Shown here piece after piece: positions 36,685-47,541 of a stretch of 64,000 bases of DNA. The translations under genes and the position numbers were made by a program. The stretch covers positions 12,833 to 76,832 of the forward strand of contig NZ_JNYJ01000042.1 of NCBI RefSeq assembly GCF_000716715.1, in the 5' to 3' direction. This stretch comes from Dactylosporangium aurantiacum. GTDB taxonomy: Bacteria; Actinomycetota; Actinomycetes; Mycobacteriales; Micromonosporaceae. The stretch's first letter is position 1. Each line of letters starts with the position of its first letter. A model generated the notes under the pieces. That model ran no database searches. It saw nothing but the letters and a program-made list of their open reading frames with translations, and was not told the DNA's origin.

Positions 36685-37631
36685 GACACTCCCAACCGGA
36701 TACGCGGGTCGAGGGTGGCGAGCAGGACCTCGGTCAGCAACTGGATGACCGCGGCGACGCCGACGGCGGCGAGCACCAGCACCTGCACAACGAGGTAGTC
36801 ACGGTCGCGGACGCTGGACACCACGAGGGTGCCCAGGCCGTTGCGGGCGAAGATCGCCTCGACGACGATCGCACCGGCGAGGAGCTCCCCGAGCCGGATG
36901 CCGATCGCGACCACGGCGGTGCCGATGCTGTTGCGCAGCACGTGCCGCAGCGTGACCCGGACCGGGCGGGCGCCCTTGGCCACCGCGAGGTCGACGTAGT
37001 CGTCGCTGCGCGCCTGCCGCATCGCCGTCTCCAGCAACCGGGCGATCGCCGCCGCCTGCGGCAGCGCGAGCGCGAGTGCCGGCAGTGCGAGGTACTGCAG
37101 CGCGATGTCCGGGTCGTCGAGCAGGGCCACCTCGCCGCTGACCGGCAGGACCCTGAATGTGACGCCCAGCAGCAGCGCGAGCAGCAGGCCGGTGAGGAAC
37201 GGTGGTGCGGCCAGCAGCACGCTGTTGACCGCGTCGAGGGTCCCCCGCGCCCACGGCGAGCGCGGGCCGCCGCCGAGGGTACCCAGGACGATGCCGAGCA
37301 CCGCCATGATGATCCCGGCGACGATCGCCAGCTCGACGGTGCTGCCGATCCGGTCGCCGATCATCTCGGCGACCGGACGGCCGGTCAGGTACGAGGTGCC
37401 CAGATCGCCGGTGAGCACGCCGCCGAGCCAGTGGAAGTACTGCTCCACCGCCGGCCGGTCCAGCCCGAGCAGCGCCCGGACCTCGGCGACCTGCTCCGGT
37501 GAGGCGTCCGCGCCGGCGACCGCGACGGCCGGGTCGCCGGGCGCCAGCCGGGGCAGCGCGAACGCCAGCACCGAGCTGACCAGCAGCACACCGAGGACCG
37601 CCGGGGCCCGGCGCGCCAGGAACACCAGCAT
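36681..37631 (-). CDS. DppB-type ABC permease
   Basis: ATG 37631 (MLVFLARRAPAVLGVLL) lies 4 bases after the solute-binding-protein stop; the upstream extension to 37670 is rejected because DppB proteins begin at this point. 316 residues with about six membrane segments. The cytosolic loop carries DYVDLAVAKGARPVRVTLRHVLRNS, and the N-terminal linker reads LGLDRPAVEQYFHWLGGVLTGDLGTSY, both typical of DppB/OppB. Confidence 0.94.
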   Translation of the reverse strand: MLVFLARRAPAVLGVLLVSSVLAFALPRLAPGDPAVAVAGADASPEQVAEVRALLGLDRPAVEQYFHWLGGVLTGDLGTSYLTGRPVAEMIGDRIGSTVELAIVAGIIMAVLGIVLGTLGGGPRSPWARGTLDAVNSVLLAAPPFLTGLLLALLLGVTFRVLPVSGEVALLDDPDIALQYLALPALALALPQAAAIARLLETAMRQARSDDYVDLAVAKGARPVRVTLRHVLRNSIGTAVVAIGIRLGELLAGAIVVEAIFARNGLGTLVVSSVRDRDYLVVQVLVLAAVGVAAVIQLLTEVLLATLDPRIRLGVS

Positions 37632-37635
37632 GGTC

Positions 37636-39186
37636 TCAGGCCGCCAGGAAGGCGTCGGTGGCCACGACACTGCCCAGCGCCACGGTCCGCACGCCCTGCA
37701 GCGTGGCGCTGCGCACGTGGTACTGCGGCGCGACCATGGTCACGTGGCTGAACGACTCGTCGAGCAGGTACGTCGACAGCCCGGCCAGCGCGGTGCCTTT
37801 CGCCCCGTCGCCGGCCTCCTGCAGGGTGGCACGCAGCTGGTCGTACTGCGCGGCGGTGAACTGTGACGGGTTCCCGGCCCGCAGCGACGGCATCGCGTCC
37901 ACGATCGTCGCCGCGGAGAAGCCGACCATGCCGTGCAGCAGCAGGAACGCCGGCCCGAGCGTGCCCTTGACCTGCCGGGCGTCGAACTCGGCAGTGTCGA
38001 GCGCGACCGCCTCCGGCGCCAGTCCGATCTGCTCCAGGTTGAACCGCACGATCTCGAAGAGGTTCTTCATCGTCGGCAGGTTCGCGAACGCGATCGGGAC
38101 CCTCGCGCCCTTCGCCCCGGCCTGCTCCACGAGCGCCTTGGCCTTGGCGACGTCGAGGCTGTACCTGGTCGCGAGGTCCTTCGGGTACCCGGTCTCCTCC
38201 GGCGTCCACCACAGGTCGGTGACGGTGGCGTCACCGCCGAACACCTGCGCCTTGATCCGTTCCCGGTCCAGGGCCCAGCCGACCGCCTGGCGGACCTCCT
38301 TCTTGTCGAACGGCGCCGCGGTCACGTTCAGTCCGAGCGGGTAGAACACGCCACCGGCGTTCTCCAGCGCGAAGTTCCTGTCCTCCCGCAGCGCCTTGAT
38401 GTCGGCCGTGGACAGGCCGTTGACCAGGTGGCTGCGGCCACCGCGCAGCGCGGTCTGCAACGCGGTCGGGTCCGTGATCACCGCGATCTCGACCTTGTCC
38501 AGGTAGGGCCGGTCGGCGTCACGATAGGCCGGGTTGCGTTCCAGGGTGATCGACGCGCCGGGCTTCCACTGCTTCCACACGAACGGGCCGGTCCCGACCA
38601 CCTGGCTGCCGTCGCCGATCTTGGCGAACGTCTCCTTGTCGACGACCATCGTGAGGTGGAACAGGTCGAAGAGGCTGTCCGTCGGCCGGGCCAGGGTGAT
38701 CGTCACCTGGTGCGGGCCGGTCGCCTCCACCTTCGTCAGCTTCAGCGCCACCGCCCGCAGCTGTGAGGCGTTCTTCGCGTCTTTGACCTGCTCCAGCGAG
38801 AACACCACGTCCTCGGCGGTCATCGGCCGGCCGCTGTGGAACTTCACGTCGTCGCGGAGCTCCAGCACGACGCCGGTGCGTTCGGCGTTGAAGGTCCAGG
38901 ACTTCGCCAGCACCGGCTGCGGCTGACGCTGCGCGTCGAACTCCGCGAGGGGTTCGAAGACCAGCCGCCGCCACATCCAGTTCCCGGCCCGGTTGGCCAT
39001 CACCGCGCCCGGCTGGGCGTCGGCGCTGGCGGCGAGCTGCAGCGTGCCGCCCCGCTTCGGGACACCGGTCGCCGACACGGGTGAGCGGTCCACCGCCGAC
39101 TCGCAACCGGCGGCCACCAACGCCGCCGCTCCGACGCCGCCGCCCAGCACGAGGCGGCGCGAGACAAGACCCTGTAAAGGACTCAT
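37636..39186 (-). CDS. Solute-binding lipoprotein, family 5 (Dpp/Opp type), with TTA at codon 4
   Basis: 516 residues from ATG 39186. The start has a twin Arg (SRRLVLGG), a hydrophobic run and the lipobox AAGC with Cys28, so it is a Tat- or Sec-exported lipoprotein. The SBP_bac_5 core follows: FEPLAEFD, WTFNAERTGVVLELRDDVKFHSGRPMTAEDVVFSL, GTGPFVWKQW and VRQAVGWALDRERI. It should capture the ligand outside the cell for the DppBC permease. Family members bind peptides, but some bind muropeptides or glycans; given murQ and the kinase downstream, a MurNAc-containing ligand is plausible. Leu4 is encoded by TTA (39177-39175), rare here. Confidence 0.93.
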   Translation of the reverse strand: MSPLQGLVSRRLVLGGGVGAAALVAAGCESAVDRSPVSATGVPKRGGTLQLAASADAQPGAVMANRAGNWMWRRLVFEPLAEFDAQRQPQPVLAKSWTFNAERTGVVLELRDDVKFHSGRPMTAEDVVFSLEQVKDAKNASQLRAVALKLTKVEATGPHQVTITLARPTDSLFDLFHLTMVVDKETFAKIGDGSQVVGTGPFVWKQWKPGASITLERNPAYRDADRPYLDKVEIAVITDPTALQTALRGGRSHLVNGLSTADIKALREDRNFALENAGGVFYPLGLNVTAAPFDKKEVRQAVGWALDRERIKAQVFGGDATVTDLWWTPEETGYPKDLATRYSLDVAKAKALVEQAGAKGARVPIAFANLPTMKNLFEIVRFNLEQIGLAPEAVALDTAEFDARQVKGTLGPAFLLLHGMVGFSAATIVDAMPSLRAGNPSQFTAAQYDQLRATLQEAGDGAKGTALAGLSTYLLDESFSHVTMVAPQYHVRSATLQGVRTVALGSVVATDAFLAA

Positions 39187-39196
39187 TGACCTGGTA

Positions 39197-39267
39197 CTTC
39201 CCTTCGCTGACCGCCGATCTGGCCGGCGTGGCGAGCAACGTAGCAAGGCGGACGCCACGAAGGGAAG
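39197..39267. promoter_or_regulatory. Spaced inverted repeat in the promoter region of the MurNAc operon
   Basis: CTTCCCTTCG (39197-39206) and CGAAGGGAAG (39258-39267) are exact complements 51 bases apart, in the 151-base gap between the divergent lipoprotein and DUF202 genes. The inner copy overlaps the lipoprotein ribosome site. An AT-rich stretch (39268-39292) lies beside the outer copy. They could be paired half-sites for the RpiR regulator, or a long-range RNA stem. Confidence 0.35.
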
Positions 39268-39337
39268 AGTTTTCGTGTCCGATTTTCTTTCGAGGCTCCG
39301 TTGACGGGAATTAGTAACCAGTGCGACGCTGAGACCC

Positions 39338-39703
39338 GTGACCCCACCCGACCGGCGCTGGCCACGCCGCCTGTACCGGCAAGGCACCGAGCCGGACGTG
39401 CGGTTCACCCTCGCCAACGAACGCACCCTGCTCGCCTGGCTGCGCACCGCGCTGGCGTTCATCGTCGCCGGCGTCGCCGTCCACACCCTGGGCGGCGGCA
39501 TTCCCGCGGCCGTTTCCCGCCCCACGTCGGCCGCGTTGATCGGCCTCGGCGCCGCCCTGCCGGTGGCCGCCTACCTCCGCTGGATCCGCAACGAAGCCGC
39601 CCTGCGCAGCCGCCGCCCGCTCGCCGGCGCCGCCCTCGGCACCATGGTCGCCGCGGCGACCGTCATCACGGCGGTCCTGCTCGTCAGCCGCACGGCCGGA
39701 TGA
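39338..39703 (+). CDS. DUF202 (YidH-like) membrane protein
   Basis: 121 residues from GTG 39338. The DUF202 signature ERTLLAWLRTALAFIVAGVAV is followed by two more membrane segments (about 66-83 and 98-117). Function unknown; family members are small three-helix inner-membrane proteins. The stop overlaps the next start as ATGA. Confidence 0.9.
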   Translation: MTPPDRRWPRRLYRQGTEPDVRFTLANERTLLAWLRTALAFIVAGVAVHTLGGGIPAAVSRPTSAALIGLGAALPVAAYLRWIRNEAALRSRRPLAGAALGTMVAAATVITAVLLVSRTAG

Positions 39704-39984
39704 CCACCACCGACCCCGGCCTCCACGCCGAACGCACCGCGCTCGCCCACGGCCGCACCAGCCTTGCCTGCCTCACCGCGGGCGCCGGCCTGGCCAAGCT
39801 CGCACCCATCACGCCGCCGGGCACGAAGCGCTGGGCCCTGCTCTGTGCCGGCGCCGCGCTGCCCGCCACGGCCGTGGCGCTCCACCTCCTCGTCACCGCC
39901 CCCGCCGTGCCGGCACCACTGCGACTCGCCGGCGTCGCCGTCGCCACCAGCCTCGCCGGCGCGGCCGCCTTCCTCCTGATCTAG
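39700..39984 (+). CDS. Second DUF202-like membrane protein
   Basis: 94 residues, ATG 39700 inside the stop of the first DUF202 gene. It has the shorter signature ERTALAHGRTSLACLTAGAGLAKL and three hydrophobic segments. Tandem YidH-YidG-type pairs like this are common and probably form a hetero-complex. Role unknown. Confidence 0.87.
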   Translation: MTTTDPGLHAERTALAHGRTSLACLTAGAGLAKLAPITPPGTKRWALLCAGAALPATAVALHLLVTAPAVPAPLRLAGVAVATSLAGAAAFLLI

Positions 39985-40042
39985 GTGTCACCGGTGCCCG
40001 TGGCGTTCACGCTTCCCCCGGCACCGTGCCCGTCCCGGCCGA

Positions 40043-40554
40043 TCACCGCCGCTCCGGGTCGGCATCGTCCGCCGGTGCGCCTCGCCGCCGGTCCGGTGCC
40101 AGGTGGGCACGCACTTCGGCGGCGATCTCGGCGACCACGCGGTCGACGGTCGCCGCCACCGCCGGTGTCAGACCGGTGCCGAGGCCGGTGTCCGCCGCCT
40201 CGACCCCGAACACGATCATCCGGTCCGGCAGACGGTCCAGCTCGCGGGCCAACGCCATCGCCTCGCCCATGTCCGTGGTGTGTGAGCTGGCGGTCCTGGC
40301 CCGTTCGGGGACCAGGCACGGCACGACCAGCCGGTGCAGCCGGCCCGGATGCGCCGGTCGCACCCGCACGGCCTCGACGAGGATGGCGAGGCGCCGCCGC
40401 TCCCACAGCATGATCAGCGCGCAGGACTCGCCGTCGCTCTCGGCCACGGTCGTGCCTGGAAGGCCGGCACGCCGCAGCCGCTGGACCACGGCCGGGCCGA
40501 CGCCGTCGTCACGCCGGTACGGGTTGCCGACGCCGATCACCACCACCGGTGGGA

Positions 40555-40558
<4 letters not shown>
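40043..40558 (-). CDS. [NiFe]-hydrogenase maturation endopeptidase (HycI/HyaD type)
   Basis: 171 residues from GTG 40558, which overlaps the large-subunit stop as GTGA. The start VVVIGVGNPYRRDDGVGPAV is the hallmark of this protease family, with Glu and Asp/His metal-site residues following (AESDGES, LVEAVR). It removes the C-terminal tail of the large subunit after nickel insertion. The C-terminal 30 residues are Arg/Asp-rich and not conserved. Last gene of the operon. Confidence 0.9.
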
Positions 40559-41852
<1,294 letters not shown>

Positions 41853-41856
<4 letters not shown>

Positions 41857-42626
41857 CGGCGCTCCCCCTCCTCGGCGGCGGCCTGGAACTCCGGCTTGGC
41901 GGCGTGGAAGGTGCGGAACACCCGTGCCGCGTCCGCCGGGGACATGCCGAGGGCGCGCAGCGACGCGGTCATCGCGGCGGTGTTCGGCCCGGCCATCGGT
42001 CCGAAGCAGCCGTAGCAGCCGCGGCCGTACGCGGGGCACAGCGCGCCGCAGCCGGCGCGGGTGACCGGGCCGAGACACGGGATCCCCTGCGCCACGGTCA
42101 CGCAGGTCGTGCCGCGCAGCTTGCACTCCTGGCAGACGCTGTGCACGGGCAGGCCGGGACGCCGGCCGGCGAGCACGGCGCTCAGCACGCCGATGAGCTG
42201 GCGCCGGTCGATCGGGCAGCCGGGCAGCTCCAGGTCGACGCGGACGTGCGCGGAGATGGGCGTGGACTGTGCCAGGGTCGCCACGTACTCCGGTCTGGCG
42301 TAGACCACCGACCGGAACTCCTCGACGTCGGCGAAGTTGCGCAGCGCCTGGACGCCGCCGGCGTTGGCGCACGCGCCGATGGTCACCAGCATGCCGGACT
42401 GCTCCCGGATGCGGTGGATGCGCTCGATGTCGGTCTCGGTGGTGACCGATCCCTCGACGAGCGAGACGTCGTAGGGGCCCTCCCGCACGGCGCTGGACGC
42501 CTCCAGGAAGTGGGCGATCTCGACGTGCTCGGCGAGCGGCAGCAGCTCGTCCTCGCAGTCCAGCAGGGTGAGCTGGCAGCCGTCGCACGACGCGAACTTC
42601 CAGACCGCGAGCCTCGGCTTGCCCAT
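41853..42626 (-). CDS. [NiFe]-hydrogenase small subunit
   Basis: 257 residues with no Tat signal, so cytosolic. The proximal cluster residues are in [23 protein letters not shown] and LPGCPID. The rest of the iron-sulfur ligands lie in a Cys-rich region ([35 protein letters not shown]). It passes electrons from the active site to the diaphorase subunits. AAGGAG precedes ATG 42626, which overlaps the previous stop as TGATG. Confidence 0.95.
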
Positions 42627-43441
42627 CACAACTCCTTCGTCATCAGCAGCGGCCCGGCGGCGTCGAAACGGGCGACGGGGCCGTCGCGGCACAGCAGCAG
42701 CGGGCCGAGCTGGCAGTGCCCGCAGTGGCCGAGACCGCAGTGCATGTTGCGCTCCAGGGACAGCCACACGCGGTCGGCCGGCACGCCCCGGTCGGTGAGG
42801 CCACGCGCGGCGAACCGCATCATGATCTCGGGGCCGCACACGTAGGCGCTCGTCTCGGCGGGGCGGCCGCGGAGGTGGTCGAACAACGCGGTCACCACGC
42901 CCACGTGCCCGGTCCAGCCGGCGGCGGCGCGGTCGACGGTGACGAACACGTCGACCCCGGCGCTCCGCCAGGACTCGTACTCGCCGGGATACAGCAGGTC
43001 CTGCGGTGTCCGCCCGCCGATGAGCACCGCCACGCCGCGGTAGCGGTCGCGGCAGGCGACGGCGTGCCGCACGACGGGCCGCAGCGGTGCCAGACCGAGG
43101 CCGCCGGCGACGACGACCAGGTCGGCGCCGGCGGGCGCCGGCAGGTCCCAGCCGTGGCCGAACGGTCCGCGGACGCCGAGCACGTGTCCCGGCTCGGCGT
43201 GGCACAGGGCCCGGGTCGTGGCGCCGACCGCCCTGATGGTGTGCAGGAGACCACCCGCGCCGTACCGCCCGGACACGGAGATCGGCACCTCCCCGACGCC
43301 GAACGCGTACAGCATGGCGAACTGGCCGGGCCGGAACACCGGCAGCGGCTCGTCGACCGGCTCCAGCGCGACGGTGACCGTGTCGGCGGTGTCCCACGAC
43401 CGGTCGACGACCCGGTAGCGGGCCGGCGTCATCGTCGTCAT
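42626..43441 (-). CDS. Hydrogenase FAD/NAD(P)-binding subunit (gamma)
   Basis: 271 residues of the ferredoxin-NADP reductase fold. The FAD-binding part has [23 protein letters not shown] and the nucleotide part [16 protein letters not shown] and YVCGPEIMM. The C-terminus has a [2Fe-2S] site, [23 protein letters not shown]. It exchanges electrons between NAD(P)H and the iron-sulfur chain. Starts and stops overlap the neighbours. Confidence 0.94.
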   Translation of the reverse strand: MTTMTPARYRVVDRSWDTADTVTVALEPVDEPLPVFRPGQFAMLYAFGVGEVPISVSGRYGAGGLLHTIRAVGATTRALCHAEPGHVLGVRGPFGHGWDLPAPAGADLVVVAGGLGLAPLRPVVRHAVACRDRYRGVAVLIGGRTPQDLLYPGEYESWRSAGVDVFVTVDRAAAGWTGHVGVVTALFDHLRGRPAETSAYVCGPEIMMRFAARGLTDRGVPADRVWLSLERNMHCGLGHCGHCQLGPLLLCRDGPVARFDAAGPLLMTKEL

Positions 43442-43899
43442 GTCGGCACCGAGTACAGGTCGAGCAGGCGCATCCTGGTGGCCTGCATCCGGTCGACCAC
43501 GACGGCCATGAGGCGCTTGGTCAGCTCGTAGCCGAACGCCGGGTCGGCGTCGCACAACGCGCGGGTCGCCGGGCCGTCGACCGCGATGCTGAGCACCGGC
43601 TCGACGGCCACCGCGCCGAACCGCCAGCGGTACGGCGGGAAGCGCCAGGACCAGCCGAGGACGGCACCCGGGCCGAGCGTCTCGACGATGAGGTCGCCGC
43701 GCCCGGGCACCCGGATGTCGAGGTTGACCGAGCCCTCCTGGATGAGCCAGAACCGGTCGGCCGGGCCGTTCTCCTCGAAGACGCGCGCACCGGCACCGAA
43801 CGGCACGCGGCACGCCCAGCGGGACAGGCGTTCGAGGTCGGGCGGCGGCAGGCCGGCCAGGAACGCGTGCGCGGCGAGGAGGTCGTACATCGCGGTCAT
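43438..43899 (-). CDS. Cyclic-nucleotide-fold protein without HTH, embedded in hydrogenase operon
   Basis: 153 residues forming only the beta-barrel of the CRP family ([29 protein letters not shown] ... LGPGAVLGW) plus the C-helix. There is no helix-turn-helix, so it is not a transcription factor. The phosphate-binding cassette that reads G-E-x...R-S/T-A in CRP is [15 protein letters not shown] here, lacking both the Glu and the Arg-Ser pair, so cAMP binding is doubtful. It lies between the beta and gamma subunit genes with 4-base overlaps on both sides, which suggests a structural or redox-sensing hydrogenase subunit. Role unproven. Confidence 0.85.
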   Translation of the reverse strand: MTAMYDLLAAHAFLAGLPPPDLERLSRWACRVPFGAGARVFEENGPADRFWLIQEGSVNLDIRVPGRGDLIVETLGPGAVLGWSWRFPPYRWRFGAVAVEPVLSIAVDGPATRALCDADPAFGYELTKRLMAVVVDRMQATRMRLLDLYSVPT

Positions 43900-45023
43900 G
43901 GGGAGTCCCCGGTCGTGGCTGGGTGGGCGTCGAGGGCGTGCAGCTCCGCGGTGACGTCGATGCCGACCGGGCACCAGGCGATGCACCGGCCGCAGCCGAC
44001 GCACCCGGACTCGCCGAACTGGTCGTGCCAGGTGCCGAACTTGTGGGTGAGCCATTGCCGGTAGCGGCCGCGGCGCGAGTCGCGCACCGGCCCGCCGTGC
44101 AGGTAGCTGAAGTCCAGGTCGAAGCAGGACTCCCAGGACTGCCAACGCTCGGCGTGCTCGCCGGTCAGGTCGGTGGTGTCGGTGACCGACGTGCAGAAGC
44201 ACGTCGGGCACACCATCGTGCAGTTGCCGCAGGCCAGGCAGCGCTGTGCCACGTCGTCCCACTGCGGGTCCTCGCGATGGCCGGCGAGCAGCGTGCGCAG
44301 GTCCGCCTCGGGCAGCGTCCGCCCCATCCGCGCCGCCGCGGACGCCACCGCCGCCGCCTCGGACGCCACGTCCGCGTCGGCCGCCGGCGTCGACGGCACC
44401 CGCGCGAGGACCGCCTCGCCGCCGGCCGTCGCGCCGGCGGCCAGGTACGTGCCGTCCGGGCGTTCGGTCAGCACGATGTCGTGGCCGGCCCCGGCCCGTG
44501 GACCGCCGCCGGCCGACACGCAGAAGCAGGCGCCGCCGGGCTCGGTGCAGTTGACCGCCACGATCATGATGTCGGCCCGCCGGGCCGCATAGCGACCACC
44601 GTCGCCCAGCACGTGGTCGAGGACGCCGATCGCGCGCAGGTCACACGGCCGCACGCCGAACAGCGCCAGCCGGCGCGGCTGCGGTGCCTCGTCGGTGACC
44701 CGGAAGCCGTCCTCGGTCCTGTCGGCCGACCACAGCGCCTGGCGGGGCGGATGCAGCACCTGCTTCCACGACTGCGGACCCGACGTGTGGGTGAACGCGC
44801 GCCGCTCGTCGCCGCGGCGCAGCCGGTAGGTCCCCGCCTCGACCTCCGTCCGCCACCCGTACGGCAGCTGTGCGGCGCTGTCGATCTCGGCCAGCACGAT
44901 CGCGTGCCCCCGCACCGTCGGACCGATGACAGTCCGTCCGTCCGACCGCAGCGCGGCCAGGAGGTCGTCGAGCCCGGACAGCAGGACCGGTCCGTCCACC
45001 GGTGCCGGGTGTTCCCTGGTCAT
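43896..45023 (-). CDS. Hydrogenase 4Fe-4S subunit (beta)
   Basis: 375 residues from ATG 45023 (AGGAG upstream). Two ferredoxin-type clusters are seen in the last third: CLACGNCTMVCPTCFC and CVGCGRCIAWCPVGID, with further Cys (RPCDLRAI, CFCVS) in the middle. It matches HydB of sulfhydrogenases and connects the flavin subunit to the small subunit. A 70-base gap separates it from hypE, so a second promoter could exist there. Confidence 0.93.
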   Translation of the reverse strand: MTREHPAPVDGPVLLSGLDDLLAALRSDGRTVIGPTVRGHAIVLAEIDSAAQLPYGWRTEVEAGTYRLRRGDERRAFTHTSGPQSWKQVLHPPRQALWSADRTEDGFRVTDEAPQPRRLALFGVRPCDLRAIGVLDHVLGDGGRYAARRADIMIVAVNCTEPGGACFCVSAGGGPRAGAGHDIVLTERPDGTYLAAGATAGGEAVLARVPSTPAADADVASEAAAVASAAARMGRTLPEADLRTLLAGHREDPQWDDVAQRCLACGNCTMVCPTCFCTSVTDTTDLTGEHAERWQSWESCFDLDFSYLHGGPVRDSRRGRYRQWLTHKFGTWHDQFGESGCVGCGRCIAWCPVGIDVTAELHALDAHPATTGDSP

Positions 45024-45093
45024 GGTATTTCTCCTGGATGTCTCCCGCCGGGGGCGTTTCCTCCAGCACAGCACGGGACCGGCGCCCGCCGCA

Positions 45094-46152
45094 TCAGCAG
45101 ATCCGGGGCAGCTGCTCGCCGACCAGCATGTCGACGACCCGCCGGCCGCCCATGAGGGTGTTCATGACCACCCGCCCCGGATGCGCGTCCACCACCTCAC
45201 CGAGTCGGACCGCGTGCCGCCCGTCGGGCGCCGACCGCATCGCCGCCAGCACCGCCACGGCGCGATCGGCGGCGACGACGGCCAGCAGGCAGCCCTCGTT
45301 CGCGACGTGCAGCGGGTCCAGGCCCAGCAGCTCGCAGGCGGCGGCGACGGGTGCCGGCACCGGGAGCGCGGCCTCGTCGATCTCGATCCCGACCCGCGAG
45401 GCCGCGGCGATCTCGTTCAGCGCCGACGCGACCCCGCCGCGGGTGGGGTCGCGCATGACGTGGATGTCCCGCTCCGCGCCGGCCACCATCGTCGCGACGA
45501 GCCGGTGCAGCGGGCGGGTGTCGGAGGCGATCTCGGCCTCGAACCCCAGTGACTCGCGCGCGCTGAGGATGGTCGTGCCGTGCGCGCCGATCGGGCCGGA
45601 CAGCAGCACGACGTCGCCGGGGCGGGCGTACGCGGCGGACACCCGGGCCCCCGGCAGCCGCCGGCCGATCCCGGTCGTGGTCACGAACAGGCCGTCCGCG
45701 GCGCCCCGCCCCACCACCTTCGTGTCGCCGGTGACGACCGGCACCCCGGCGGCGGCCGCGGCGGTGCCGACCGAGGCGGTGACCCGCCGCAGGTCCGCGA
45801 CCGCGAAGCCCTCCTCGATGATGTACGCCACCGCCAGCGCCACCGGGGCGGCGCCCATCATGGCGAGGTCGTTGACGGTGCCGTGGACGGCGAGCGCGCC
45901 GATGTCGCCGCCCGGGAAGAACAGCGGGCTGACCACGAACGCGTCGGTGCTGACCACCAGGTCGACCCCGCCGACCGGCACGACCGCCCCGTCCTCCGGC
46001 ACGCCCTCGCCCGCGCCGCCCAGACCCGGCAGCACCACGTCACGCAGGAGCTCCGCGGACAGCTGGCCGCCGCTGCCGTGCCCGAGCAGGATCTTCTCGC
46101 GCTCCGCGGCGGGCGCCGGGCAGCCACCGAGGGCGGGGTCGACCGTGGTCAT
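45094..46152 (-). CDS. hypE: Hydrogenase maturation protein HypE
   Basis: 352 residues of the AIR-synthase fold with [41 protein letters not shown] and RDPTRGGV. It ends in PRIC, whose last Cys carries the carbamoyl group and is dehydrated to thiocyanate, the source of the cyanide ligands. It works with HypF and delivers CN to the HypC-HypD scaffold. ATGA overlap with hypD. Confidence 0.97.
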   Translation of the reverse strand: MTTVDPALGGCPAPAAEREKILLGHGSGGQLSAELLRDVVLPGLGGAGEGVPEDGAVVPVGGVDLVVSTDAFVVSPLFFPGGDIGALAVHGTVNDLAMMGAAPVALAVAYIIEEGFAVADLRRVTASVGTAAAAAGVPVVTGDTKVVGRGAADGLFVTTTGIGRRLPGARVSAAYARPGDVVLLSGPIGAHGTTILSARESLGFEAEIASDTRPLHRLVATMVAGAERDIHVMRDPTRGGVASALNEIAAASRVGIEIDEAALPVPAPVAAACELLGLDPLHVANEGCLLAVVAADRAVAVLAAMRSAPDGRHAVRLGEVVDAHPGRVVMNTLMGGRRVVDMLVGEQLPRIC

Positions 46153-47267
46153 CGCGGCGGCCCCGGCACGACCACCGGCGCCCGGCGCCGGCCCGCGCTG
46201 TAGAACGCCGCGCAGGTGCCCTCGGTGGAGACCATCGGCGCGCCGAGCGGCGTGCGCGGCGTGCACAGCGTCCCGTACGCGGTGCAGTCCGTCGGCACGC
46301 GCGTGCCCCGCAGGATGTCACCGGCGATGCAGGCCGGGTGTTCCCGCGCGGTCATGTCCGCCACCGCGAAGCGCCGCTCCGCGTCATGGCAGGCGAACTC
46401 CTCGGTGAGCGTCAGGCCGCTGCCGGGAATGGTGCCGATGCCCCGCCAGGCCCGGTCGCCGATGCGGAACACGCGCCGGATCGCGTCCTGTGCCTCGGTG
46501 TTGCCGGACCGCCGTACCGCTCGGGCGTACTGGTTCTCCACCGCCGCCCGGCCCTGCTCGAGCTGCCGGACGGCCATCAGGATGCCCTCGAGAAGGTCGA
46601 GCGGCTCGAACCCCGTCACGACGATCGGCACGTGGTAGCGGTCGCTGATCGGCTCGTACTGGGTCCAGCCCATCACCGCGCAGACGTGCCCGGCGGCGAG
46701 GAACCCCTGCACCTCGCAGTCCGGCGCGTCGAGGATCGCCGTCATCGCCGGCGGGACCAGCACGTGGCTGACCAGCACGCTGAAGTTGGTCAGCCCGAGC
46801 CGGTGGGCGTGCAGCACCGCCATGGCGTTCGCCGGCGCGGTGGTCTCGAAGCCGACCGCGAAGAACACCACCTCGCGGTCGGGCCGCTCGGCGGCGATGC
46901 GCACCGCGTCGAGCGGGGAGTAGACCACCCGGACGTCCGCGCCTCGTGCCCGCAGCGCCAGCAGGTCGGCCGACGTCCCCGGTACGCGCAGCATGTCGCC
47001 GTAGGAGGTGAAGACGACCTCGGCGCGCCGGGCGATGGCGAGCGCCTTGTCGATCAGCTCCAGCGGCGTCACGCAGACCGGGCAGCCCGGTCCGTGGATC
47101 ATCCGGATGCCGGCCGGCAGCAGCTCGTCGATGCCCTGCCGCACGATGGTGTTGGTCTGGCCGCCGCACACCTCCATCAGCGTCCACGGCCGCGAGGTCA
47201 CCGCCTCGATCTCGGCGAACAGGCGGCGGGCGAGGGCGGGGTCGCGGTACTCGTCGAGGTACTTCAC
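46149..47267 (-). CDS. hypD: Hydrogenase maturation protein HypD
   Basis: 372 residues. Conserved Cys motifs: [23 protein letters not shown] and the C-terminal GDILRG...[10 protein letters not shown] with CAAFY. HypD holds a [4Fe-4S] cluster and the Fe(CN)2CO precursor. GTG 47267 overlaps the hypC stop as GTGA. Confidence 0.97.
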   Translation of the reverse strand: MKYLDEYRDPALARRLFAEIEAVTSRPWTLMEVCGGQTNTIVRQGIDELLPAGIRMIHGPGCPVCVTPLELIDKALAIARRAEVVFTSYGDMLRVPGTSADLLALRARGADVRVVYSPLDAVRIAAERPDREVVFFAVGFETTAPANAMAVLHAHRLGLTNFSVLVSHVLVPPAMTAILDAPDCEVQGFLAAGHVCAVMGWTQYEPISDRYHVPIVVTGFEPLDLLEGILMAVRQLEQGRAAVENQYARAVRRSGNTEAQDAIRRVFRIGDRAWRGIGTIPGSGLTLTEEFACHDAERRFAVADMTAREHPACIAGDILRGTRVPTDCTAYGTLCTPRTPLGAPMVSTEGTCAAFYSAGRRRAPVVVPGPPR

Positions 47268-47536
47268 GGCGCCGTCCGCTCCGCCGCCCCGGGGGACAGC
47301 TCCCGCTCCAGCGCGTCGCCCATGGCGCGCAGGATCTCCAGCGTGCGCCGCGCCTCCGCCTCGTCGACGCGGCTGATCGCGAACCCGACGTGGACGATCA
47401 CGTAGTCGCCCACCTGGGCCTGCGGGGTGTAGGCGAGGCACACCTCACGCAGCACGCCGCCGAAGTCGACCGTCCCCATCGTGATGCCGCCGGCATCGGC
47501 GGTCCGCAGGATCCGGCCCGGCACACCGAGGCACAT
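47264..47536 (-). CDS. hypC: Hydrogenase maturation chaperone HypC
   Basis: 90 residues starting MCLGVPGRI, with the essential Cys2. It then shows [19 protein letters not shown] and [21 protein letters not shown], all conserved. It shuttles the iron centre from HypD to the large subunit. ATG 47536 with GGAGGGGG upstream lies 5 bases after the hypF stop. Confidence 0.97.
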   Translation of the reverse strand: MCLGVPGRILRTADAGGITMGTVDFGGVLREVCLAYTPQAQVGDYVIVHVGFAISRVDEAEARRTLEILRAMGDALERELSPGAAERTAP

Positions 47537-47541
47537 GCCGC

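Noticed and set aside
39985..40042. Terminator between the DUF202 pair and the hydrogenase protease
   Set aside because: Only a 7-bp pairing (CGGTGCC/GGCACCG) with a 21-base loop; too weak to list.
43438..43899. Calling this protein a Crp/Fnr transcription factor
   Set aside because: The chain ends at the C-helix; no helix-turn-helix is encoded, and the next frame belongs to the gamma subunit.
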